In this document: positions 1-9,055 of the stretch, piece by piece
Numbering within the stretch: the first letter of the stretch is position 1
Layout: every line of letters begins with the position of its first letter
From: Cyclostephanos tholiformis
Lineage: Eukaryota > Bacillariophyta > Thalassiosirophyceae > Thalassiosirales > Thalassiosiraceae
Reading direction: 5' to 3'
Assembly: GCA_036939975.1 (NCBI GenBank)
Contig: JALLPB010001115.1
Coordinates: 1 to 11,144 of the forward strand
Length of the DNA stretch: 11,144 nt
Notes under the pieces: model-generated
Told to the model about the DNA's origin: nothing
Databases searched by the model: none
Seen by the model: only the letters and a program-made list of their open reading frames with translations
Made by a program: the position numbers and the translations under genes

Positions 1-92
1 GCCGAAGAGCTCAGCTAACTTTCTAGCTATCTAACTCTGTGAACGGATAAAAATTCGGCGAGTAACTATGCACCAAAGAAGCTCGTTAAAAA

Positions 93-114
93 ATGTGGCG
101 TCCTGGCGCCACAT
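93..114. repeat. Perfect 8-bp inverted repeat (hairpin)
   Basis: ATGTGGCG at 93-100 and CGCCACAT at 107-114 are exact reverse complements around a six-base loop (TCCTGG). It is followed at once by a short direct repeat built on GCTGTTA (about 116-140). The hairpin lies in AT-rich sequence far from any gene I can support. It could be a remnant of a small mobile element or part of a transcript end; nothing decides this. Confidence 0.6.
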
Positions 115-414
115 AGCTGTTAAGCTGTTATGCTGTTAACTGCTGGTTTTGGTGCTAATTTGAAGCGAATTTTCATAATGGTAATGTTAGTGCATTGGGG
201 AGGGTCGTGCCTTGGGAGATTTGATGTACTGTAGTAATGTCTGCTAAGCTGCTAAGATCATGGTGCTCAGGACATTACTAAAGTTATGGGGTCTATTAGT
301 AATGGTTCTTTGTTTTGGCATGATATTTGTAGTAACCAGTTAATTACAGGCTACTCCAATATAAGTAAGTATCCGGATTGGGGATATGAATATTATCAGT
401 GAAAACAACAATGG

Positions 415-840
415 AAATGATGACAACAAAGCACAGACAATGACGTGGTTGTACTGCAAAGTCATGGCGATGGGCAAAAATTATGACAAAAATGACAATA
501 ATTAGCATGTCAAGAGGGGAGGGAGGCTGGGGCCCCTGACAACTTGACACAACAACCAACTAAGGAACAAGAAGGGTGCAATGGCATAACAAGTGCTGGT
601 GGCTGTGTTGGGTGACCATTGTCATTATGGTCATCATTGTTGGAATACCAGGATGTTGTGGTGATGGGTGAAAATGATGACAAACCATGATGACGACAAA
701 GCATGACGAGAGGGGAGGGTGGCCAGGACCCCGGCCAACTTGACCCAAAAACCAACTGAGGAACAAGGAAGACTCAACAGCGCAACAAATGGTGGCAGCG
801 CCGGGCAAAGGTGCAATGAGAGGGGAGGAGAGTGGCCAAG
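415..840. repeat. Degenerate tandem repeat, spacing about 195 bp
   Basis: Bases 505-574 and 701-770 align directly at about 83% by eye; both begin GCATG, run through GAGGGGAGGG, and contain AACTTGAC and ACCAACT before a GGAACAAG block. The homology extends upstream: GATGGG followed by an A-rich GATGACAAA-like stretch occurs at about 469 and about 663, and GATGAC(A/G)ACAAAGCA occurs near 418 and 690. A third, shorter copy of the GAGAGGGGAGG core sits at 818-828. Open frames in the region are by-products of the repeat. It is probably a decayed minisatellite or duplicated mobile-element fragment. Confidence 0.7.
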
Positions 841-1596
841 GGCGCTGAAGATTGTGTCAAATGTCTACGGTAATATTCTGTACTGGGATTCACGTCGACC
901 ATCCCTTCCAAAGAGCACTTTTACATTGCCAACCTCTTTGTTAGAGCTTGTTAGTATAATTATATTTAGACAATCGAATAGGGGTAGGGCTCCATGAAGG
1001 AAGACCTCATCATTGCCACTAGTTTATGACCCTACACCACCTCCCAGCACTATTTTTGGTGCTTTTTGGTGGGAACAAAACTATTTTCCTGTCAAGACAC
1101 AATCCTACAAGAACAATGAAGGAAAAAGTAGTTTGAAACATGCGATGCGTTAATTCATTCTTAACACAAAGACCTGATTGTTTCAAATTAGCCATTATAC
1201 CACAGCATCATCATGATGTGATGAGGCTCCCATCTATTTGGCTCATTCCACACAGTGCATATTGAATGGATGGTTGACCACAACTTTTGTTAGTAATGCC
1301 TAATATACCAAAAGTTTGATGAGGGTTACAATTAGGGTTACTGCAATGGCTGGCCAGCAAAAACACATTCACTGAGGAATGATCAGTACTGATTTAGTTC
1401 CTACGTGGATCATATAGGAGATGAGTCGGCCAGCAGTTTTGGTAGGGGGTGCCTACTAGTCCCTTGCCTACAAAACTCTCACGATGGTTGTTGCGAACTG
1501 ACCATTTCCCAAGCCAAGGCAACTCTTCATCAGCATTACCATTTGGTAGTGCAATTACCAATTGGTCATGCCCTTTTGAAAATGCATGTGTTAAAA

Positions 1597-4500
1597 TTAA
1601 CATAATGTCTTTTTCCTCTCAGTCTTCAGTTTGCCTTTTAGCAAATCAAATCGTCGTGAATCGCCTCGGCGTCGAGGCCCAGTGAATCCAAACATTAATT
1701 GGTAATCTTCATCGGAAAATTGTGTCGGATTACTTCGATAGTGTGCCTCTAAGTCATTCACGGAGACCTCCATCAAGCTAATAAAAACTGCTGATTGTTC
1801 AAACGAGGTGGCAGCAGCCTCTTCATCCCAGAACGAGTTTTCGAAGCTAGTTGCTCCCTTCAAATCACGATAGAGAACTGATCCAGTTCTGTCTAAGGAC
1901 ACTATCCCATTGATTGTGATGGGCTTTGAACCTCCCGCCACGATTCGAGCAGTTTGCATGAGGTAGAAGGGAATGTACTGCTCCAATGAAGAAAAGCTGA
2001 ATGCTGCTATGGCGTTTCCGCCCGCCTCGCGAATGTTGTCACTGGATGATGTAAGATACTCGCCAAGGTTGTTGACACATGATGGGAGTCGAATGGCATC
2101 TTCAGCCTGAAGCACAGAACTCATGCATATTTCTGACATTCTCGTTGCCCTAGGTTTTTAAGGAAAAGGGGAACATCACATGATATAAGTGGTGGAAATT
2201 GTGATCGTATGTTCATGTTTCTAAGCTGTACTTACGTTTGAATGAGCATTTCCATGCGGCAAAACTTTGCCACTCGCAAACCATGATACCGAATTGTCTT
2301 AATGGCACTTTGCAGGTCACGTACGGCCTTGATCTTCTGTGACTTATCCCAGCCGTCTCCGCGGTTCCTCAATTGACCGTCCAATAAGCTAGCCACCCGA
2401 AGCAAACTATTGGCTAGACACGCTGCCTTCATCAATTCTTCGTCAGTGCACATGGTGGAACGCTCTATCTCTAAAGGTCTTGAGAATCTTGTAAGTAAAT
2501 TAATTTGCGCCAACTCCTTTTCAAACGTTCCACGCCCATCTGCACCAGTCAATTTTCCATTCTTCCGTGGGGTGGTGTCATTATCCGGCGGGGCCAGTGG
2601 GAGAATCCCGCCGCGGGGTGCGATGGTGGGATCCACTGCCTCGGTTCCGTCATCAATGTCGTCTTCGTCATTGTAAATGCGCTGAAGCAAAGTAAAGGCG
2701 TTCCTTCGCTCCATGTACTGACTGAGGGGAGTTGGATTACCCCTCTTATCCTCGAGAAAAGAGAATGCCGCCTTACCTTGACAAACCTCACTCACTCGCT
2801 GGTTCATCCGCGATATAAAGGTCAACATGGCATGCTCCAGCATGGTGACCAGGGAAAGGTACATATCGCCTCCCTTAGGAAGTCGATGTAATGCCATGAA
2901 GATGGGGCGGGTAGAAGTATACAGAGCCTGGCACGCCACGGACATCTCGGCCTCGACCCGTAACGCATGATGTGTGTATCGCGTGAAGACATCGTTCGCG
3001 ATAGGATCGAAAGCATCGTGTCGTTCCAGAAAGTGAATGACAGCATTAACCGCTTCGTCCTGCATCTCTGGTAGGAGAGTCCTCTGGATGATGTTATCTA
3101 CATATACCAAGGCACTGTCTTCCATGGTAGTATTGCGATACATGGGTGATGTGGTATCCTCTCCGCTGGACATGACAAGTTCTCGCCTCCCCTCGGACAT
3201 CTCGTGAGACCATTGTGAAATACTCCTTCGGAATGTCAAGGCGTGCCTCACTTCGGGATCGACATTCGTTCTTGGGATCAAAAAATTCGACACAAACTGG
3301 TCTGTCGGCAAATCTACGATATTCGCCCTCGACTTCTTCCATCCGTCCATGGAGGACGGACCGCTGCCTAACGCCGACGAAGTAATCCCCAACGAAAAAA
3401 TGCCACTCTCGACATCAATCTGGGGCTGATCGATACTCATCCCATTGCGCATTCGGCAGCGTTTGTCCTTCGGTTTATCCGACTCAGCAATGCAGGCAGA
3501 GATGAATAACTTGATTTCGCGTTGCATGGCGAATTCGGCATTGACAAGTACTGTGTAGAGGGCCGATGATGGAATTGGATATGATGGACACACTTTCTCG
3601 AGGTTGGAATCAGAGCACTGGACACAATTTTATTGATAATTCAGGTAGGCCGAGTGAGAAAAAGTGACATCAGAGCAAAAGGTCGGAAAATTGCAAGATG
3701 AGAAGCTGTTGATAACTCACGATCTTGTGTCTCAAAATCTGTGCCAAATGCAAGAATCTGGTCATAACTCCACCAAATGCCTTCAGCAGATTATTCAGAT
3801 GAATACGGAATTCCTTCAAATTGTCAGTGTCATCCCCACCCCCTCTCATGCCCTCGCTTTCACCACCTTCCTCACCATTTCCTTCCCCCACATTAGATAG
3901 CTTAGCCTTCCCCCTTTGTCGTTCCAACCTAGCGACGGTCATGGACTGCTCCCGCTGAGCGACCTGACGTATCTCACGATCAATGCTCTCACTCAGATGC
4001 TGCTCCACATCGTCCAAACGATTGAGCTTCGTCAGGCATTCCACAAGAATGCGTATCGCAAGGACTGGGTCGGTGTAGCGAGGAAGGGCCTGTTCGGGGT
4101 ACAGATGCGACGCGGGCAAATGGGTGTGACCCGAGTGCATCGTGCCCCAGGCCGCCGGTTCTTCGAGGCAACGGAGCTCGTCGCCCTCCAGGTCGATATC
4201 GGATTCGAGGATGGCGCGTCCGACCATGCGCTTGAATTGCGCCGAGGGGGGGGGAACGCCGGCGGGATTAGGCGACGGGGCGGAGGCGTTCCCCCCCGAG
4301 CTCCCTCCCCCCGTACTCCCGCTCCCCCGAGGCGTCCCCGACTTGGTCGATACGTCGTCCTCGAAGCTATTGTTCGTGTGCGTGTACGAATTCGTCTCGT
4401 CCTCGTCGGAGAACTCAGCGATCGAGCTCATGTTCATCCCCGCCGACGATCCGGCATTTTCCCCCCTCGCCACGGCCGCCTCCATCGCGCGCGCCCTGCG

Positions 4501-5939
4501 TTCCATCCTCTCCCTCCGACGTCGTTCCTCGTCCCTGCCCTGCCCGTCGCCATGCCTGTACAGCACATCCACGAGAGTCGCCCACAATATCTCCTCCGCC
4601 CTCTGCTTCCTCGTCATCAGCTGCTCCACGATTCGATCGAACGCCTGCACCATCGCGACGTCGTCGCTGAACATGATCGACAACGCCTCCGAGAGCACGA
4701 CGACCGCCGCCCCGATTTTGCACGGGCCGCCGTCGGGCGGACGTATCAGCATATCGAACCCCGACGGCGCCCGTCGGATGATCTCGAGCTTGCGCAGTAG
4801 GGATAGGACCGCCTCGCACTCGAGCTTCTTGAGCCACAATTCGCGCAGGGACCGGGCGGACGCGCCGGCCTGCGCAGCGGCTGCGGCGGCAGCCAAGGCG
4901 TTGTTGGACGGCTCGTTGGGGTTTGCCGACGATGCCGGATCTTTGTTGGAAGGCTGTGCATATGCATTGAAAAATAACGAGAGAATTTTTTTACAAAGAA
5001 GGGAAAGGCGAATTAAGCGTTAGACAATTTTCCTTGGAAAGCATCAAATTTTGTTTTTTACAGATCTCCAAATCTTCCCCCAAAATTCTTTCGCCCCCCG
5101 CAAATGGGATAAAAACACTCCGAGCTTACACACACGAACTATGGCGTCGAGTTACTACATCCCGATAGGCGCGCATAATCCAATGTCTCGCCCCGGCGAA
5201 GTTAGACCGGGGGAGGGGGCGAGGTGACAACTACAAAAAAAAGAGTCTCGCCCCCACAACAGCCGAACGAACGGAACGAACGAACGAACGAACGAAAACG
5301 GAGACCTCTCTCATCTCGAGGACGAAAAAGAGGAAAAAAAAAACAACATACCGCGATCATCGACGCGACGTTATTACCATGACCCCCCCCCCCCCCTCCC
5401 CCCATTTCCCCGAGTCGCAAACTTTCCCTGACGTCGGCGACCTGCCGTCTCAAATTCCGTACCCTAACGCTGGCCATATCGAACTGTCGACTCATCCTGC
5501 CCACGGCGTACACGGACGAGTTCAAGTCGGCACAGTGACGAACGGCCACGTGCTCCAGCGCCTCCTCGACAAGTGCGCGCTGCTTCGCTATGTTGCGGTA
5601 GGACCTGAGATGGGAGAAGTCGGTCGCGATGACCGATCCGGGCGTGATGTTTCCGCCGCACTGATCGATTTCGGCCCCTATGATCTCGACGACTCGATCG
5701 AGGGCCGTGAAGGAATTCGGATCGTTGAAGAAATCGGCATCGATCTCCTCCCGCAATCGCCTCTCGTAGTGATCCAGGAGGGGATCGTGGGGCAGCGGTT
5801 GGGAGGCGGAGGCGGAGGCGATGGCGATGGCGGGCCCTCCATCGACCGCGACGAATTTTTCCCTGGAGGCATTGTCGACGGTGTCGTCGTCGAAGGGGTT
5901 CGGATTGTCACGCCGGCGACGAAATTGATCGACCGACAT
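1597..5939 (-). CDS. Exocyst complex component Sec8 (EXOC4), complete, four exons
   Basis: Sec8 is a subunit of the octameric exocyst, which tethers secretory vesicles to the plasma membrane before SNARE fusion. Minus-strand exons: 5939-5352, 4953-3721, 3617-2236 and 2149-1597 (TAA at 1599-1597). Together they give 3756 nt, 1251 residues, with phases 0, 0 and 2 all consistent. The ATG at 5939 follows an in-frame TAA three codons upstream and has A at -3. Residues about 55-180 match the N-terminal Sec8 domain (DHYERRLREEIDADFFND), with coiled-coil-like helices. Residues 233-256 (LRELWLKKLECEAVLSLL) resemble animal Sec8, as do 493-527 (AIRILVECLTKLNRLDDVEQ). The helical C-terminal half includes about 1040-1065 and 1069-1230. 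The protein is longer than the human (974) or yeast (1065) forms because of low-complexity inserts: a Gly tract at 180-186, Ala-rich 216-225, Ser/Gly/Pro-rich 364-430, Gly/Glu-rich 550-570, and acidic/Pro-rich about 924-975. Family assignment rests on remembered similarity, not a search. Confidence 0.9.
2150..2235 (-). other. Sec8 intron 3 (86 bp, phase 2)
   Basis: The donor is a consensus GTAAGT (2235-2230); the acceptor is ...ACCTAG ending at 2150. The two leftover bases of exon 3 (AC) plus the first G of exon 4 make a Thr codon (residue 1068), giving ...LIQ-T-ATRMSE. Unspliced reading hits TAA immediately inside the donor, which supports the intron. Confidence 0.85.
3618..3720 (-). other. 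Sec8 intron 2 (103 bp, phase 0)
   Basis: The donor is GTGAGT (3720-3715) and the acceptor is ...GTCCAG ending at 3618. Exon 2 is exactly 411 codons and exon 3 then begins with a complete Cys codon. The exon 2 frame would run into a stop at about 3670 and the exon 3 frame has a TAA at 3632-3630, so an intron is required between them. A different AG a few bases away is possible but would have to keep phase 0. Confidence 0.8.
4954..5351 (-). other. Sec8 intron 1 (398 bp, phase 0)
   Basis: The donor is GTATGT (minus strand, 5351-5346), followed almost at once by a 10-base T run (plus-strand A run 5334-5343). The acceptor is ...GCACAG ending at 4954. Both flanking exons are codon-complete, so the frame joins cleanly from ...ASMIA to PSNKDP. 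It is by far the longest intron of the gene. It contains a CGAA tetranucleotide array (about 5264-5296) and purine/pyrimidine runs. In-frame stops lie inside (for example at 4990-4992), so read-through is not an option. Confidence 0.85.
5264..5296. repeat. CGAA tetranucleotide microsatellite in Sec8 intron 1
   Basis: A run of CGAA units, interrupted once by a GGAA, reads as GTTC-type repeats on the transcribed minus strand. It lies inside the intron, so length changes would not alter the protein. It is a probable length-polymorphic marker. Confidence 0.75.
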
Positions 5940-6383
5940 GATGAATTAGGTATTGATGATGGTGCAGGTGAAAAATAAAAAAAAACATAAGTATGATAGT
6001 GTATCGTAGTAGTAGAGTGGGATGGTTTTAATTTGGGGGGGGAGGGCGCGCGGGGGGGTTGTGTGAAGGATGGATATCTCAATTCTCAGAAGATATGTGT
6101 CTCAGCATTTCGATTGCTTTTTTGGGGGTCTTCCGTATTTGTATTTCTGCGAAGGCATCAATGACCTTTCGCAATTTTTAATAATTATTTTTTCAATCGG
6201 GGGTACATACTCTATAATACCTGCCTAAGTAGTAGTTACTCCGAAAAGTCAGTTCAAGTCACAAACGAGACATACAGAGTATATTATTGTATTCCGAACA
6301 GTTGTTGTTACCTAGATAGCATCGTACCATAGTAAGAGACACAAAACAAAACAATACAAACCGATCTCCACTGGAAGATAGCC
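5940..6383. promoter_or_regulatory. Divergent intergenic region between Sec8 and the S8 protease
   Basis: The two genes are head to head, with 444 bases between start codons, so both 5' UTRs and both core promoters must lie here. Visible elements are a G-rich block (about 6035-6058: runs of eight, three and seven G) in what would be the Sec8 5' UTR or promoter, and an AT-rich centre (about 6175-6220) with TATAAT at 6213-6218. I cannot assign a transcription start. In-frame stops upstream of each ATG (about 5950 on the minus strand; 6333-6335 on the plus strand) rule out longer proteins from this region without another exon. Whether regulation is shared is an inference from orientation only. 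Confidence 0.6.
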
Positions 6384-8391
6384 ATGACGGGTCGGTTTAG
6401 GAACGACGATGGCAATGCATTTGCCGGGGGGGAACGCAGCGCCACCCCCCCGAGGAGGATGGTAAAGGAGCTCCTACGTCCCGTGTTCGCTCTCACGACG
6501 ATTTCCCTGCTCGTCTACTTGCTCTTGCTGGACGGCTTGCCCGGATTTCGTCCCGCCGATTACGCCGCCCGTCGCGAACTCAAGATCGACTACGGCGGGT
6601 CGGGGGGAGGGTACGGCACGATCCATCCCGATGAGCACGTCGAGGTCGACGAGTACGGCGAGCGATTCTCGGGGGTGCATTATGCGAACGACGACGACCG
6701 CCGGTCATATTCGTCGTCTTCGTCTTCGTGGACGATGCGCCATCTCACGCACGTCGAGGGACACGTCATCGTCGAATTGGAACCGAACAAGGACCCGGAC
6801 ACGGCGTGTCCCCTCCTCGCCGAGTTGGTCGGCGGTACCGTTGAATACGTGATCAAGGGATCGGCATTCAACGGATGTTCGATCGTTCCCTCCGAATTTC
6901 ACATGCAGGAATCCGGCGGATCAGGATCCCTCCCGCTCGAGGGGGAAACGGGCGTATTGGCCGTGGAGGAAGATGGGTTAGTGGAGGCGTATCAGGCCAA
7001 TTGGGCGATATGGAACCTCGATAGGATCGATCAGTGCGATCTACCCCTCGATGGGTCCTTTTCGATGAAGGAGGACGCGACGGGGGTTAAGGTGTTCGTT
7101 ATGGATACCGGCGTTCGAAGCGATCACGAGGAGTTCGTTGGCATGATAGACCCGAACGACGCGTGTCATTATTCCGTCGTCGATAGTCCGATGATGCCTT
7201 TGTTCGACGGCAACGGTCACGGGTAAGTGTTTTTGGTATGGGTTGGGGCGATATGCCTTGCATTTTCGCGTCCAAACACCCCGAATCGTATCTCCCTGAC
7301 CCTCCTCTCTCTCTCCCCCGTCGATCTACGCCTCCCCCACCTCCTTCAATCTGCCCCCCCACCCCCCCCGCGCGCGCCCCGCCGATGCAACGTTAGTACT
7401 CACGTGGCCGGTACGGCGTGCGGTATCAAATACGGCGTCGCATCCAACTGCCAGCTTTGCTCAGTCAAGGTCCTCAACTCCGCCGGGTACGGCTCCTATT
7501 CCGGAATGATAATCGCACTCAACCACATCGTGTCCTACTGCGAGTCAAATCCATCCGTGCCCTGCGTTATCAACATGAGCCTCGGCGGATCCAAAAGCGA
7601 CATGTTCAACTCGGCGATCGCATCGGCGGTCGAGTCCGGTATCGTCGTCGTCGCCGCCGCCGGGAATTCCGCGAAGGACGCCTGCCTCTCGTCGCCGGCG
7701 TCGTCGACGTCCGCGATTACCGTCGGAGCCACAACTCTCACCGACGCGATGTCGTCGTTCAGCAATTACGGACAGTGCGTGGACGTATATGCGCCGGGCA
7801 CGAGTATCCTATCGGCGAGCAACACCAACGCAATAATGTACTCCACGAAGCAGGGGACTAGCATGGCCTCCCCTCGTGAGTGTGTGTGTGTATTTTTTTT
7901 CCCCTTCCTCCGTTTCCATCGATCCCCGGCCAACCCCCCCCCCCCCCCTCGACATGAAATCTAAATGCCCTTTTCTGCCTTCCCACATTTCCCGACCCCT
8001 TCCTTCTTCAGACGTCGCCGGAATCGCCGCGGGCATACTATCGGCGAATCCCGGACTTACCCCCGCCCAAGTCGCGAGCGTGATCGTTGGGTCGGCCTCG
8101 CCGATCGGGGATATGTTGCTCGCCACCGTGTCGAGCAACTACTGCGGTACGCCCGAGCCGACGAAGTCGCCCACCCCCCCGCCTACGATGAAGCCTACCA
8201 AGGCGCCGACGCCCCCCCCCACGCCCCCGCCGACATCCCAACCGACGCCCACTTGCATCCACAAGAACAAGTATCTCGGCTTGACTGCCCAAGTGTGCGG
8301 GGGCAGACGGCCACTAAACGATCTGTGCTGCAGTGGGAGATGCTACAACCGCTACCCCCCTAACGGGATCGGCAAGGCGTTTTGCAGGTAA
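6384..8391 (+). CDS. Subtilisin/proteinase K-like serine protease (family S8) with Cys-rich tail, complete, three exons
   Basis: This is a serine endopeptidase precursor, predicted to enter the secretory pathway. Exons are 6384-7222, 7397-7875 and 8012-8391 (TAA at 8389), coding for 565 residues; an in-frame TAA at 6333 precedes the ATG. A charged N-terminus (1-33) leads to a hydrophobic segment (about 34-50), a signal anchor or long signal peptide. A Ser/acidic spacer follows, then an I9 inhibitor-like propeptide (about 124-203: HVIVELEPN, GGTVEYVI, VEEDGLVEAY). The catalytic domain (about 207-484) has Asp241 (VFVMDTG), His279 (GNGHGTHVAGT), oxyanion Asn370 (AAAGNS) and Ser435 (GTSMASPHVAG), all intact. 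A Pro/Thr linker (about 486-520) joins a module with six cysteines (521-565). Family assignment is firm. Substrate is unknown, and whether the protein is released or stays membrane-anchored is undecided. It lies head to head with Sec8 and shares its GC-rich composition there. Confidence 0.92.
7223..7396 (+). other. S8 protease intron 1 (174 bp, phase 2), beside the catalytic His
   Basis: The donor is GTAAGT at 7223-7228 and the acceptor is ...ACGTTAG ending at 7396. The split codon GG|T encodes Gly280, immediately after catalytic His279, and restores the GHGTHVAGT motif exactly, which is strong proof of the junction. The unspliced frame ends in TAA at 7224. The intron is pyrimidine-rich toward its 3' end, with long C runs. 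Confidence 0.93.
7876..8011 (+). other. S8 protease intron 2 (136 bp, phase 1), beside the catalytic Ser
   Basis: The donor is GTGAGT at 7876-7881, followed by a GT repeat and T run; the acceptor is ...TTCTTCAG ending at 8011. The split codon C|AC gives His440 and restores GTSMASPHVAG, the catalytic-Ser motif of S8 peptidases. The intron holds a 15-base C run (7934-7948), which may be of uncertain length in an assembly. Confidence 0.93.
8150..8248 (+). repeat. Pro-Thr linker repeat inside the protease gene
   Basis: These bases encode residues about 486-520, an imperfect repeat of P-T-K/P-x-P-T type units rich in CCC/CCG and ACG codons. Such linkers usually join an extracytoplasmic catalytic domain to a C-terminal module and may be O-glycosylated. 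The repeat is in frame and has no stop. Confidence 0.8.
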
Positions 8392-9000
8392 TGGCGGTCA
8401 CTTCTGGAAGAATCAAGAACCCTGGGACAGATGGGTATTGGTTGCTCATTAGAGCGACATGGGATAAGTAGGTAGATGTAAGACTTTTAGATTATTATAG
8501 GTTAGTAAACAGGGCGGAAGGTCTGACTGGGGCAAATATGGGCAAGGTATTGCATGCAGGAAACAAGACCATTTCACTAGAGATAAAAGGCCACGAACCC
8601 AAACCCAAATACTGAACACATGGCACAGGCTTCAAATTAAAAGCCTCTACCTCGACTTATCCACCTCGGCCATTTTTTAGCTCGTCTAGAGAGAGAGATA
8701 CAAGATTTTGAACTACTTCACCATAATTCTCAATTCTCTCAATTAGAATTTATGTGTTGTGGGAGAGAGGAGACAACTGGAATTGTAACATTTTAAGTCT
8801 TTTGTTACGTATTTTTTAGTCACAGATCACAAAACTGTGATGGGACTTTAATCTGCCCTTTGCAACATAGGTATGTGTTTGCAATTTTAATATTCCATCA
8901 CATTGTTCTTATGTAAGTAGTTGTTTGGGGATCCCAGGAATCTTACCTGCGGCATGATACACTTGGTATTTCAATTAATTCCCCAACCTGTTTTCATACG

Positions 9001-9055
9001 ACGTGAAAACATTTTTTTGACATGAAAACGTTTTTTGATGTGAAAATGTTATTTC
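9001..9055. repeat. Three degenerate tandem copies of an 18-19 bp motif
   Basis: Copies begin at 9001 (ACGTGAAAACATTTTTTTG), 9020 (ACATGAAAACGTTTTTTG) and 9038 (ATGTGAAAATGTTATTTC), and an isolated fourth (ATGTGAAAATGTGATTC) lies near 9109. The differences are mostly transitions at the two CG/TG/CA positions. GTTTTCA at 8990-8996 pairs with TGAAAAC at 9004-9010. It is AT-rich and has no known function. Confidence 0.6.

Larger units (their letters stand above)
1..1596. other. Intergenic region downstream of Sec8, no supported gene
   Basis: No open frame here looks like a real gene. The longest are under about 90 codons, low in complexity, mostly lack an ATG start, and give no family I recognise. 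The stretch is AT-rich with many short T/A runs. It contains a perfect hairpin (93-114), a GCTGTTAA-type short repeat just after it (about 116-145), and a degenerate tandem repeat (about 415-840). The last part, nearest 1596, should include the 3' UTR of the minus-strand Sec8 gene; two short palindromes lie there (TACCA-TT-TGGTA at 1537-1548 and ACCAATTGGT at 1557-1566), about 30-60 bases beyond the stop codon. I see no reliable polyadenylation signal, and I cannot exclude a non-coding RNA. Confidence 0.6.

Noticed and set aside
719..997. Plus-strand 92-codon open frame
   Set aside because: It starts with GTG, lies in the degenerate tandem repeat, and shows no domain or splice partner.
1394..1605. 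Open frames of 66-78 codons on both strands past the Sec8 stop
   Set aside because: No recognisable product, and the position fits the Sec8 3' UTR; opposite-strand frames open together by chance.
3916..5023. Two overlapping plus-strand open frames of about 290 codons
   Set aside because: They lie antisense to Sec8 exon 2, whose frame matches a known family and joins neatly to its neighbours. They are Arg/Pro/Ser-rich products of GC-rich DNA and resemble nothing.
5379..5978. Plus-strand open frame of 199 codons
   Set aside because: Antisense shadow of Sec8 exon 1; it would start within the poly-C run and cross the Sec8 start region.
6384..6550. Plastid-targeting presequence on the protease
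   Set aside because: There is no ASAF-like motif with Phe at a plausible cleavage point after the hydrophobic segment; a plain signal anchor or signal peptide fits better.
7418..7861. Plus-strand 147-codon frame, Arg-rich
   Set aside because: Alternate frame of protease exon 2, where the catalytic-domain frame is certain.
8820..8902. Short inverted repeats suggesting a miniature transposon
   Set aside because: The arms are only 6-8 bases and no target-site duplication flanks them; chance is likely in AT-rich DNA.
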